A stretch of DNA of 64,000 nucleotides from Chondrosia reniformis (taxonomy: Eukaryota > Porifera > Demospongiae > Chondrillida > Chondrillidae), in NCBI GenBank assembly GCA_947172415.1, contig OX359189.1, positions 4,788,501-4,852,500 on the forward strand, given 5' to 3'. Below the pieces are notes generated by a model that did not search any database, was not told the origin of the DNA, and was given only the letters and a program-made list of their open reading frames with translations. Positions within the stretch are counted from its first letter, which is position 1. Each line of letters starts with the position of its first letter. Positions 49,101 through 60,337 of this stretch are shown here, in pieces. A program made the translations under genes and the position numbers.

Positions 49101-52100
49101 CAGAATCAATCTTTGCTATCACATACTGAAGCAGTAGTCTGCGGTAATGTGACTTGAAATTGCTTTATGATACCTAATCAAGTGGTTGTAATTTTGAAAT
49201 AGTGTTTAGTGGCAGAAACACTATAAGAATATTGCTATACTTATCTATCAATTGAGCAGGATGACAGCCTGCATTATCAAGGAGCAATAATATAGACCTG
49301 CCTTCAGATCTCATTTTTCGATTGAAATCTCTCAGGACAGAATCAAGGATATTTCCAGTCATCCATACCTTTTTCTGATTGTAATATTTTACAGGTAGGC
49401 AACTCTTGTTGATACCTCGAAAGCATCTCAGAATTTTGCTATTCCACATAACAACAGGGGGCTCCTTGTCTCCAGCACCATTCACCAAAAGTGCTATGGT
49501 GAATCTTGCCTTACTTTTTTGCCCCCTTTACACTGGCTTCCCTTCTGTATAAACCCATGATCAGGAAGAGCCTTCCAAAAGCAACCTGTTTCATTCAAAT
49601 TGTAAATAATTTCTTTACTGTACCCTAGCAATATTTCTGGCAGTCTTTCTTTCCACGAAGCGACAGTTTCCCCAGAGACATCTCCTGATTCCCCACATAT
49701 AGTAACTCCAGTCACATTATAGCGATCCTTCCATTTTGCAAGCCACCCATTACTTCCCACAAAATCAGTCTTGCCCAAGTGCTTGGCAATTTCTCTTGCC
49801 TTCTCTGTCACCTGCGGTCCCCCAGGGTAAATATTTTTAGGACAAGTCCTCTTTGATAAGCAAAAAATAATCACTGGAAGATATTATGCCAAACCAGCCA
49901 AGTGACCGAAGTCTAATCTTGGCTGGGGGACTGAAGTCCTATTAAAAATGGCAACCAGTGATTGCCTCCCAGTTTTTGCTTATCATCCTAGCTTTTGCAC
50001 GGCTCATTGCAATTAACTCCCTTTTTCATTGTGAGCACTCAGTCTCGCTTAGACTGCAGTCTCCATCTTCGCTTATTATGAAACCACAAGTGTTTCACTT
50101 GTGGTTGATTAATTAGTGAAGACAGTCATCCAACACACCATCATTGAAGTGTACCACACTGATGAGCCCAAATGAGGGCGAAACAGCTGTCTGTGGTTCT
50201 TTGATGAATTTTTTCCATCTTGGATGACTGGGAGGTGATCACTGGTTGCCATTTTTAATAGGACTTCGGTCCCCCAGCCAAGATTAGACTTCGGTCACTT
50301 GGCTGGTTTGGCGTAATATCTTCCAGTGATTATTTTTTGCTTATCATCCTAGCCTTTGCACGGCTCATTGCAATTAACTCCCTTTTTCAAGGTCCTCTTT
50401 CTCCATAAAAGAGTTTTTTGTATTACAAAAAATCCTTGGCTTTGGGCTGAGTGTCCGTTATCGGGAATTCGGAGGTTGTCCGCTCTTCGGGAGCTTATAA
50501 TGTACTAATCGTATATCTGCTATTGGGAGTGTCTGTTAAAAAGGTTTTACTGTATATTTAAACATCTATCTTTCTGTAACATGAACCCATACAACGGAAT
50601 CAGCAAATGAAAACAATATCAGGGGCTAAACATACATAGACGAATTTACAAGGTCATATACGTATGCTGTATTTGGGTGTATGCAAAATCTAGTGGTAAA
50701 ACCAATTGTGAACCATTATAAAAGTACCTACGTACTTACTTTCTTAGTGTATCTTCTTTTATGCTTTTCCTCCACAGTCAGTGGCTAAAGAATGAGAAAA
50801 AGAGGGCTAAAATCATACAGAGGTGGTTTGACTCAGTCATTGGATGCATACCAGTTTCATTTAATAGAGGGCCATAAGCCACTTACAGAAACAATCTATA
50901 CGAGAACCTTTAAGTCCACAATTGAAATAGCACCTGTACGTTCATCTACTTTGCTTTCCCTCAATGCATAGCCATATATATTAATATCGTTCAGAACTGG
51001 TTTGTCATAATGACATGTTCAGTAACAAAAAAGGTCACAACAGATTAGTGCCTTTCGCAATGTTTTTCTAACAAACACATCTGGAACAAGTTGTTAAACC
51101 TCTATGCCTTAGAATATGGAGGCTTTTAGAGACCTTCTAGAGGAAAATGCACTACGCCTTACAGACTGTGGCCACTTGCATGATTACATTCCGTTTATTC
51201 TTAACGAGGAAGAGACAAGATTCGTGAAGAAGTTAATGGAAGACATTTACGTATCTGTAATATTTGATGGCACTTCAAGATTAGGTGATACAATTCAAGC
51301 TGCTATTCGTACAGTGTCAGAGCACATTCTGAATGTGAAAGCTTCTGCTACTCACAGGAGAGCCACTTTTAGACCCACACTATAAACAGTGGCTATCCTA
51401 TGATAAAGCTTGCGTTCAACGTGATCTATACTACTGCAACAGACAACTAGCTTCAAGCTTAGAGCATAGTCTGAATGTATTTAATAGCTGTGGTTTGTTC
51501 TTGCCTCTGAACACACATACGTACCATGCAGCTAGATGCTACATCTATAATAGAGGCACTTGTCTGTTTTCCTTCCCTAAACTTGCAGGTGGAAATGGAT
51601 TCATTGAAACAAGAATTGCCTGCATACCTTGTGCGTGCAGTTGATACTGATGCAGACATCAGTTTGTTAGAGTGGTGGAAACACAATGCCCAGCACCCTA
51701 CCCAAGTGGTCAGCTGCTGCTGCAAAGATCCTACTGCTTCAGCCATCATCTACTGCTACGGAATGTGTATTTTCCCTTTTAAAAACTTCATTTGGGGAGC
51801 GTACTAATAAATATTATGATTATATATGTGTAACACAACAATTTGGCATATATTTAGGGGTGTATACACAAATTTACCAAGAATAATGCTGTCTAGGAGC
51901 ATGATTTTGAGAATTAGGGGTAGGATTCATAGGAATTGTGGAATAGAATAATTGGCAAGTTTTCAAGCATAATGGCCTCAGGCCTACAAGCTAGATATCA
52001 CATTATATACGTATATTGCATCGGTATCATTTTGCATCACAACTCTATTAGTAAATACTTTAATTCCATCAATTCAATTCTTAAATTATTTAGATCTTGA

Positions 52101-55100
52101 TTTGTACAATTTGTTAGCGAAATTTTAAGTGTACTTTCTTACAATGTACAAGGCATACGAGGGGTGCGAGGCAAGAGTGAAGGTGGGGGAAAAGCATTCA
52201 GAGTGGTTTAAAGATGACCAGGGGATGAAACAGGGTTGTACTCTCTCGCTATGGTTGTTCAATGTTTTTGGATACTATTGTGAAGGAGGCAAGAAAGGGT
52301 TTCACGGAGGGGGTGAGGCTGATATAAATCTGTTGCTCTTTGCTGATGAGAGGGTATCGGTGGCAGATAGTGAAGAATCATTGCAAGTGAATCTGAAGAA
52401 TTTGATAAGACCTTGACAAAATGGGAAAACTGAAATCATGAGGGTGGGGAAGGAGTGAGGACAGTGCTGTGTGGAAGTTGGGAACAGAAAGTCGCAGTTG
52501 GTGGAAGTAGTGAAGTACAAAATTGGGCTGATGATTATTGGGTATGAAAGGATAGAAGAGGAGATAAGGAATAGGATTAGGAAAGTACTGAGGGTGATAG
52601 GGGCCTTATGTGAACTGGTTTGGAAACGGAAGGAGCTAAATAGTAGGACAAATTGAAAGTATATATGCCACCGTAGTATCCACATTGATGTATGGAAGTG
52701 AAATGTGGGTACTCAACAAACAACAGGAGTCAGCGGTACAGGCAACAGAGATGAAAGGATTGAATTCGACAAGGATAGTGGAGAAGAGAAGGTTGGATAG
52801 GGTGAGAAATGTGAAGATTAGAGATCAAAATGGGTTGATGGAGAAGGTCCAAAAGAGCCAACTGAGATGGAGAGATGCTTCTTGGCAGAGATGGGTCCAG
52901 AGAGAATACTACGGAGAGTTTATGAAGCAGAGGTGGAAGGAAGTAGAGGAAAAGGACGACCACAAAAAAGATGGAGTGACAATTTTAAAGCAATGACACA
53001 TTAACACTACATACGTAACTACATAAATCTGTATTGTGAATACAATACTGTAGGGACAACCTCCTGCATAGGAGAAAATGTCCGTTTGGCTGATTAATTG
53101 ATGTTACAGCATGTTATTGAAGTGGAAATTTCCTTTGAGTTCCTGTATGTACGTACGTATTTACTACTGATAATCTTGACATTCAAAGCATACAAGTTGG
53201 ATTCTTCAAGAGCTACATTGTAACACAATCTTACTTACCCCCAACAAGTCAAGTTCATTTTTTTGACCAAGTTCTATCCAGGGTACAGAGAGAAGGTTTA
53301 GGGCATGTTCTTCTGCATCATCAAATAGTTCTTCAAATGCTGGCCACAAATTCTTCATTATTTTTGTACTAATAGTTACAGGACAATCAATACTGCAAGG
53401 TGCACCCTTCACAATGTAGGTACTGTGGATTTTCTATTAAGTAAAAAATTAGTAGAGTTAACTCTGAGGTTTACATAGGTTATACAGCTGATTATAAACA
53501 AACTGTTTATTGTCAATAAACCCCAAATACATTTTATAACCTACATTGCACAAAAACAATCTATTCAGTCTTAGATGTCTTCACTACCCCAAACATTGTC
53601 TTATCACAACAGTGTGTAGGTTCCATTTGTATAAGTGTAGTACATAAATAGCTAGCAGGGTCTACCTAGTAGACTCAAAATCGCTATGAACACTATAGGT
53701 ATACATAGTCAATGAACTAACTTCCCTTGCACACAGCAGAGAAGTGAACCATGAATCAATCACAGTCAAATATTAGTGATTGGGTGAGTGGTTATGTTTT
53801 CAGTGAATAAATCACCCATAGTATATAATTTTATAATTACTTCAGCAAAAGCTCCTTCAGTTATGCAAATACCTCTGGCTATGGTGTGTTTGACTACTTT
53901 TACTTTGACTACTTCCTATTGTAACTGTAATGGGCCTCTTATATGACATTATGAGTGTGTGTATGTTTGTGCTACCCTTCTTGTGCTAAACATGTGACTC
54001 ACAGAAAAAGCAAGTTATGGTTATGTTTTCGTGTACTCAAGTAAAGCTACAAACCTTTGCCTTTATTTCTACTGAACTTGGAGAAAAAGACGGCTCATAA
54101 TACTCCTTCTTGAACAATTGAACCTCTCTCCAAAAGTGTAGGCAGTTAATACATAACTACATACATATATATACGTAGATAACCTTAGTATATTGTAACT
54201 TGTACTGTATATACATATAAACATATTAAAATTAAGAAATATTCTTACATGTACGTACTTCACTGCACCACAAATACAATTTACGTATATGTATAGAAAC
54301 ATAATACAGTAGAGCACATACGTAAATGTATGTTATTAATGAATACTGATTTAACTAAATTTCGGTTATAACAAAATGTCTCTGAAAGATGATTTTCAAC
54401 AAAACTACACTATGGTTTACAACGGTGTGAATATTCAATTATACGTACGTACGTACATATATAACGAAGCTTTCCTGCTCTAGTGATTTGATTATCAACA
54501 TGTTAATCATACATAGTATAAGAGACACTAACAAATTTCTTTAGTCACAGTCTCAAATGATACAATATGTATAGCATGTAGCTTTACCAATGTAACATTT
54601 TAACTTGAAAAATGTATATATCTGACATCATGTGATCCATTTTGATTTCAATAAACAAAAAACTCGTGGGGAGCCAGGCGCCCCTCAGTAACTCAAACTA
54701 CTTGGCTGGTTCTCATAGATATATGGTTAACCAATTTCCGGTCGACTCTTCTTGGCCGTCAATTTTTCAAGGCATATCTTGTAGAAAACGTTTTTGCGCA
54801 AGCTTTACGTTACATAGTATTAGTATAGGTGGTTTCTAAATCCTTTTCGTTATCTCAACGTTCGGCGCAAAGGAAGAGAAAGCTAATTTTAAGTTAGAAA
54901 ACGATAGCCAGCCGAACGTCCGCCATTTTGGTGACAGATATATATATTTTATATATATTAGATTACCTTAGTATATTGTAACTTGTACTGTATATACAGT
55001 GCAAGTTACAATATACTAAGGTAAATATATATACAGTATAAGTATATATATATATATATATATGTAACTTGCACTGTATATATATATATACAAGGTTACA

Positions 55101-58100
55101 AACAGGAAGCCATATGTTAACATAATTTCTGAAAACAATATAAGAAAAGAGGAAATAACTTGAAGCTATAGCAGTATGTTTATAATTAACTATGACAAAT
55201 ATGGATATGATGCGTGGCCAAAAACCTGTACAATTGTGTATCCTTTTATAATGAAATTCAATTTAAGCAAATATTTTTGTTGTTTGAAATGTGTTATATT
55301 CACACTCCATTGTACATACATTCTTTCATTTTTGGCTAAACTAATATATCTTTTGAAATGTTCATCTTGAGGGTCTTCTTGAGTCACTGAAGAAGACCCT
55401 CGGGGTCAAACATCTGACAACCAGAAAATAAAAACCAACTTTGTCTCTAAACACAATTATACAACCACTACTTAAGTGTCTACTTACAGTGTTCTTGCTA
55501 GACTCTAGCATCTGTTGGTAGTACCCTCCAGCTTTCCACTGCTCATAAGCTAAGCATTTTAGTAACTGTTGGTAGTTAACTGTGCTTTCTTCTTGAAGCA
55601 GTGAAGATTGGTTTGTTTTTTTAATGGACTTTATTCCCTGCAGAATGGAAGTCCTATATAAACAACTATGTTGTGGCCTAATTGACTAGCACGTACGTAT
55701 ATGTGACCTGATAGTTACAGATTCCTATGTGAACTTGGATAATTGTGAGCTGATTATAATACATTTAAAATAACAATGGAAATAGTAGGTAATTTAGATT
55801 TCACAATCTGTTGCCATCCTCAGAAAAAATGAATGACAGTTTACAGGTACGTAAGTATACATGTACAAACATAACACTACATGAGTGTACACCTAACGTT
55901 GCTATACTTCATATTACCTGTTTACTTTCAGATGGTCCAAGTAAAATTGAGTTGTTTTTCTTCTTCCTGGTCTTCTTAGTGTTTCCCTGGACTCCTTCAG
56001 CCATGCTAAACTCTTTTGTGAGGCTTACAATTGAAGTGCTAACGGTGCTCTGGTTTTCAGTCCATTTACATTCCTTAAGTCTCGATAGCTTATGTGCCAC
56101 TTTAAGGGGAAGTCGAGCTCTTGACAGCACATCTTCACTTGATAGTGGGATCTCACTGGTAGAGTATGACCTTGCTCTACCATGTTGCCTCTTTCCTCTG
56201 CTACCAGTGCAGCTTTTGGATCTGCTTCTAAAGGCCATGGCCAGAGAGGTCCTATCTGCAGACCTTGTACGAGGAAGATTCAGAGGACCTACATAATGCA
56301 TTTGAGGCAATTTTTGGGACATAACATCCCTTTCATTTTGCTCTTTTTCATTTTGCAGGATAAAGGAGGGCAGCCAGTACTTTTGTAAAGCTTCAAACAT
56401 GGCTTTTTGCAGGGACTCCAAATTATTTTGAGAAAATTGGGATGTCTGGCAAATACCAAACTTCTGTATTACTTCTGCGGGGAGTTGGTAAGGACTACCA
56501 CTTCGAATATACTTATCTCTCATCTGTTTAAGCAGCCTCATTTCACCTTCTACACTACTAAGACACTTTAATCGTTCTGCATCAATCCAAAATAGCCAGT
56601 TTCTTTCACCTGTTTTATCACAAAGAAACTTCTTAAATTTCTTTACCATGACAAGAGAGTCAAAAAGCTGTGATGTTGTTGAAATATCTTCTACCGATGA
56701 GGTACTACTCTGATCACATCTATTATCCAAACAAGCTGGTTGCTGCTCAGGAATATTCAAAGGTGATTCTTCTTGACATTGCTGTGACTTAGGATTTTGG
56801 CTACTAAGTGATTTTCCAGCTAAGCTACCGTCAAGTTGACGACAAAGTCTATATTCAGCATACAAATCACTGTTAAGAAATAAAGGTACCCTTTCTTTCA
56901 AAATCCATTTCCTACTGTTACAGCTATCAAGTGGCTATAGAAAAGAAATGCACCATTTACATACAGTATATAACGGAATGAATTAGTTACACTGAGCTGT
57001 GAAAGGTTTTGTTATGATGGAAATATTACCACTGGGAGACATTATATCTGATCACTTCCATCATATTGCAGCCTTGGCAAGCTCAGTGCAATTCCCTATT
57101 CACTGTGAGCACCCAGTCTCGCCTAGAATGTAGTCTCTATCTTTACTTAAAATAAATAAAACCACATGTGTTTTGCTTGTGGTGGCTTCATAAGCTGAAG
57201 GCAGATGTGCAGTGGCCTAATAAGCTGAAGGCAAATGTCCAAACTCACTACTAGAATTACACCACACTGATGAGCCCTAAAGAGAACAAACAACCATCCG
57301 TGGTTCTCTGATGATTTTGGTCATCTTGGATGGCTGGGAGGTGATCACTGGTCGTCATTACTTCAGTCCCTTAGTTGTTGAGGCAAAATACAGCAATTAT
57401 ACTTCCACCATATGGTTCATACACATTTACAAACAGTGGTACCTCTCAATAAACACTGGCAACTTTACAGGTCTATGTATGGATGCCTGTCTTTTGGTTG
57501 CATATACATATGGGTAGCTACAGGAAGGAACCCCATGTACTTGTAAGTGAACTGTTGGACATTTGGATTTGGATATTTCCATTTTGTTGCAACTCTTCCG
57601 CATTCAAAAATCTAAGGATTTCTTTGTTTCCCATATTCTGAAAAATTAGAAATGCACGCCACTGCTGGGCATGAGGATATTTTGAAATGGCAGGATCATT
57701 GATGGCTTTGCATTTGGCTCTGGGAGGACCAGCAGCAATTTGTGCAGTATCCGTATGATAAGCAGGATGATATGATATGATGGCCTCCATTAAACAGGTG
57801 GCAGCCTTTGAAATACAGGAGAATGTAAAATTCTAAATTCTGTGCTTCAAATATACGTAGATATGTAACCTTCTTTGTCTTACTACATCATCCCCACTAA
57901 GTGCCCAAAGGCATGGAAGGTAAGATACAGTCTATAGCACTAAGTAGCACCTTTTTGTTCAATTAGATGCATTTATCTAAATTGTGAGTAAACGTATTCA
58001 CAGCTAAGTGTATATTTAGTATAGAGGTGCTATATACGTAATCTAGAGTGCTTTTGGGCAGACCAATGCAGGAAGTACTAAGTACGTATATACGTATGTA

Positions 58101-59294
58101 TATAAACAGGATATCTCTGGATACAAATATCATACATACGTATATCATTTTAGGGTAAAACTTTACCAATATAGCCACAGTATCACTAAATAGAATATGT
58201 CTAATAATATGTGAACATGATCAGCTGCACAATGGCTATCTTTATAAATAAACAGTTGCCAAGATCACAAGATATGCATGTACGTGTATGTTGATAGAGA
58301 AATATAATTCCTATAAACAGTGACAGACAAATTTCTTCAGATCCTGTACGTATTGTGCTTTCTATGCTTGGTGTTACATATGATACTGACCTAGAGCACA
58401 ACTATAATGTGATACACCATAAACACCATATGTATATACGTACAGTGTAGACTGTTGATATAAGCTGGCACAGTGGAGCCTTGTCCAAACAGAAAGGGAG
58501 TACCCTAGATTCGGATATGTCAGACAGCCAGTCAAGTCAAGCAATGTACCAAAATACTGGCAACTTATGCATGTGCTTACTTTATGCTAAGAAAGTGAAT
58601 TATATTTTTGTTATTATAAATACGCATCAGTATATAAATACATGTATGCTACAAATTGCTAAAAGCTAACATTTTCTCCTTTCATTAAACCATCGAAATT
58701 GACCATTTTGGTCTACACAGACACGAAAATATGATTCATTTTCATTGATATAGATATACGTACATACGTACAGCCAGATATTCTTTATACCTGGGCTGGA
58801 TACGTTCAGCGCCACTACATGTTATAATCCATAAAATGTACATACATACATATTCCAGGCTAAAATCCAAAACCAATACGTTCCAGGCTTTCACAATATA
58901 CATGTTCTTTCGATCCCATATTCTTAAAATAAATATGTATAAATAAAGTGCCATAACAATTGCGTGTGAACCCATATTTCATATGTACGTATATATGTAA
59001 ATATAAATATCTACGTATCTACATATCTACATATGTACGTGTGAGGCAAGGGTTAAAACCCAAAGTAGTTAGTAGAAGTACAATACATATACACTAAAAA
59101 AATTGCAACACAAAATCTCTTGCTATGATAAATGAACAGTAAAATATAAGACTTACTATAGCAGAATAATCTGTTGATTGGGAAGATGATAATGAAATGC
59201 TTGAGAGAGAAAGGCTGATGTCACTTTTTGCTTTGGGAATGAACTCTTCAAACGTATCTGCTACTCTGTTATATCTAGTTTTAAAATTGAAAGT
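43151..59294 (-). CDS. RGS22: RGS22-like regulator of G-protein signalling (5' end not found)
   Basis: Exons in transcript order: 59294-59157, 57805-57522, 56934 (or about 56921)-55918, 55637-55488, 54123-54055, 53433-53239, 47297-47148, 46663-46475, 46261-46079, 45748-45578, 45053-44874, 44770-44431, 43614-43151. They code for about 1,170 residues. RGS-type blocks are visible: FKKFLCDKTGERNWLFWIDA in the large exon, AVDLMCWMEIEAYRAIP, and LSEKTMCQYFMTYLSIVGFE with NDVMFWNEIQKFK. Several RGS domains in one long protein, with KERVPLFLNSDLYAEYRLC, fit RGS22 (human about 1,264 aa), a testis-enriched multi-RGS protein that binds G-alpha subunits. The C-terminus has a Lys/Glu-rich helix (LKKKKEAQLEALKKREEAEL). 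Joining 57522 in phase requires the later acceptor near 56921, and the donor at 46079 is weak. A 5.9-kb intron (47298-53238) is a transposon nest. Confidence 0.75.
47880..48540 (+). mobile_element. LINE ORF fragment upstream of the RT domain
   Basis: An open frame of 206 codons reads PRGSRELAAKKLASLTDQV, VSSKLEDGDFRGAVRLACSE and TITNVIASFPNASGGD followed by a shifted PDGLRPQ-like end. This is the conserved segment just before the RT palm in the same retroelement family as 10060 and 61285. It is intact until about 48440 and then shifts. It lies on the opposite strand to, and inside, the Tigger element. Confidence 0.6.
49855..50391 (+). mobile_element. Non-autonomous hammerhead-bearing retroelement (Penelope/retrozyme-like)
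   Basis: A 537-bp insertion flanked by a 9-bp duplication GTCCTCTTT (49846-49854 and 50392-50400) inside Tigger coding sequence. The first 122 bp (49855-49976) are an inverted copy of 50227-50347. The block GCTTATCATCCTAGC...CTCCCTTTTTCA occurs twice in direct orientation, at 49979-50031 and 50339-50391, 360 bp apart. A hammerhead ribozyme lies between them. There is no ORF. Direct units with a hammerhead plus a terminal inverted piece are the layout of Penelope-like pseudo-LTRs and animal retrozymes. Confidence 0.7.
50153..50197 (+). ncRNA. Type I hammerhead ribozyme
   Basis: Helix I ACCACA (50153-50158) pairs with TGTGGT (50192-50197). CTGATGA follows at 50159-50165. Helix II is GCCC (50166-50169) with GGGC (50176-50179) and loop AAATGA. 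GAA (50180-50182) precedes a minimal helix III, ACAG/CTGT (50183-50190), and the cleavage nucleotide C is 50191, in a GTC triplet. An outer helix I, CATCA (about 50139-50143) with TGATG (50202-50206), leaves an internal loop suited to the loop I-loop II contact of natural hammerheads. Every core position expected by the consensus is present. A helix III this short is typical of animal hammerheads in retroelements, which often act as dimers. Confidence 0.88.
51116..51840 (+). mobile_element. hAT transposase C-terminal relic
   Basis: The plus strand gives VSVIFDGTSRLGDTIQAAI (catalytic-domain start, 51250-51310), then a frame with PAYLVRAVDTDADISLLEWW, then LPKWSAAAAKILLLQPSSTA and CVFSLLKTSFGERTN (dimerisation region, S-x-x-x-E-x-x-F-S-L-L). 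The middle of the transposase is deleted and frames shift. Confidence 0.65.
52090..53000 (+). mobile_element. LINE reverse transcriptase relic, second half
   Basis: The plus strand reads VKVGEKHSEWFKDDQGMKQG, CTLSLWLFNVF and LLLFADERVSVADSEESLQV. The catalytic FADD is FADE (52339-52350), so the RT is dead even apart from stops. The tail has GSEMWVLNKQQESAVQATEM, RRLDRVRNVKIRDQNGL and RGKGRPQKRWSDNFKAM-like text, typical of RTE/L1-type C-termini. It appears to continue the domain whose start is seen inverted at 40480-40900. Confidence 0.65.
54964..55023. repeat. 60-bp near-perfect palindrome
   Basis: TACCTTAGTATATTGTAACT runs to the centre and is mirrored by AGTTACAATATACTAAGGTA with one mismatch. 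A single arm, ACCTTAGTATATTGTAACTT, recurs at 54183-54202, and (TA)n tracts follow to 55090. It lies in an RGS22 intron and is probably an unstable hairpin or a MITE end. Confidence 0.6.
55362..55420 (+). ncRNA. Degraded hammerhead-like hairpin repeat
   Basis: GAGGGTCTTCTT and AAGAAGACCCTC form a perfect 12-bp hairpin around GAGTCACTG. The right part then reads CTGAAGA, stem GACCCTCGGGGTC, AAAC, ATC, a decayed version of CTGATGA, helix II, GAAAC, GTC. An A-rich tail follows. Two core substitutions argue against activity. Confidence 0.35.
57007..57400 (+). repeat. Decayed copy of the hammerhead-bearing element
   Basis: It aligns by eye with 49980-50300: GTGAGCACCCAGTCTCGC, CCACACTGATGAGCCC, GTGGTTCT and GGAGGTGATCACTGG are shared. 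The ribozyme region keeps CTGATGA and helix I (ACCACA with CGTGGT), but helix II is GCCC against GAAC, the GAAA box is altered, and the cleavage triplet is ATC. A 20-bp internal duplication (TAAGCTGAAGGCA) is specific to this copy. It lies in an RGS22 intron. Confidence 0.65.
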
Positions 59295-59587
59295 CTAAAT
59301 GAAGATAAAAGGGGCCAAAAAACAAGAGTTTTAGGAATAGATGGTTACGTGGACAGACACCAATCATTATACGTACACACACACACCTGGAGAATAATAC
59401 AAACCTTACATAATTACCCACAGTGGGTACTATACACTACTTATGGTATACAGTCTTCCAGTTTCCTTCAAACTGCAGAAGACTATAAACTGCGATTAAC
59501 CGTACGGACTTCTACAGATTTCTGTACATCCATCTACAGAAATCTGCACTGGTTGGTCCAAAAGCAACTACATACGCACTAATACAT

Positions 59588-60318
59588 AAAAATAAAAATT
59601 TTCTACAAAAATAGTGAAGATGTAGGGATGGCACAAAAAGCACAGAAACAAGAAAGGGATGTTACACAGTGAAGCATTAGCTATATGCATGAATCATACA
59701 ACACCCTTGCTTGTAGGATTCATGTATATAGCTAATGCTTCACTGTGTAACATCCCTTTCTTGTTTCTGTGCTTTTTGTGCCATCCCTACATCTTCACTA
59801 TTTTTGTAGAAAATTTTTATTTTTGTCTAGTTTCTGTACTCTTTATGGAGCATAAGCTAGGAATTCGATTGTATCATTTAAACCCATTTTGGTTTCGCAA
59901 TCTTCAACTGAATATGACGTCATTAAAATGGCGAATTTATCGAGGCCTTGACTCTGGGGCCATGAAAACCGTCATACTCAATAATAGCGTTATCGCTCTC
60001 GCTTCTACAAAAGAATACAGCTCGGAAAATTTGCAATAGTTTCGTTTAACAATTAGTCCAAAAGCTTGTATAGTTTTTTAGTTATGGCTGACGAAGAAGA
60101 ATAAGAAGAATATGAAGAAGACGAAAATGGGAATTTTTAAAGTTTATTATTTCGCCAGCGGGACATATTCACTTGCTTTTAAGGTCTATTTAGAGTATGT
60201 ATATTGTATATTTAGCTATACATAGCCTTGTTTTGTCGATTTTCGGCCTATTTCGGGATTTCGCTCCTATACCAATGTATGGGGAAACGAAAAAAACCGT
60301 GTCATCCCTACATAGGGA
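59588..60318. repeat. Foldback plus MITE with repeated terminal motif
   Basis: 59588-59696 and 59715-59824 are near-perfect 109-bp inverted arms around an 18-bp loop. The motif TGTAGGGATGGCAC (59629) and its inverse (59799-59812) lie within the arms, and a third inverse copy, GTGTCATCCCTACA, closes at 60299-60312. The parent may be a MITE spanning about 59715-60318 with one end duplicated in inverse orientation. Short Glu-rich ORF text (MADEEE-like, 60083) has no homologue I recognise. Confidence 0.5.
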
Positions 60319-60337
60319 GTACTACTGTACTCCCTGA

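Larger units (their letters stand above)
47665..50552 (-). mobile_element. Tigger/pogo element, nearly full length, hosting two insertions
   Basis: The ends CAGTGAAACCTCTCAATAGC and, inverted, CAGTAAAACCTTTTTAACAG are each flanked by TA. Transposase reads leftwards: ARIAKHL-type HTH text (AREIAKHLGKTDFVGSNGWL, LAKWKDRYNV), IIYNLNETGCFWKALPDHGF, then SILLLLDNAGCHPAQLID and FLPLNTISKLQPLD. A divergent acidic tail follows to 48540. The first catalytic Asp is Asn (YNLNETG, 49593-49595). A LINE fragment (about 47880-48540) and the hammerhead element (49855-50391) interrupt it. Confidence 0.75.

Noticed and set aside
55811..56296. 161-codon plus-strand ORF opposite the large RGS22 exon
   Set aside because: Leu/Phe-rich antisense shadow of a 1-kb exon with RGS motifs and matching splice phases.
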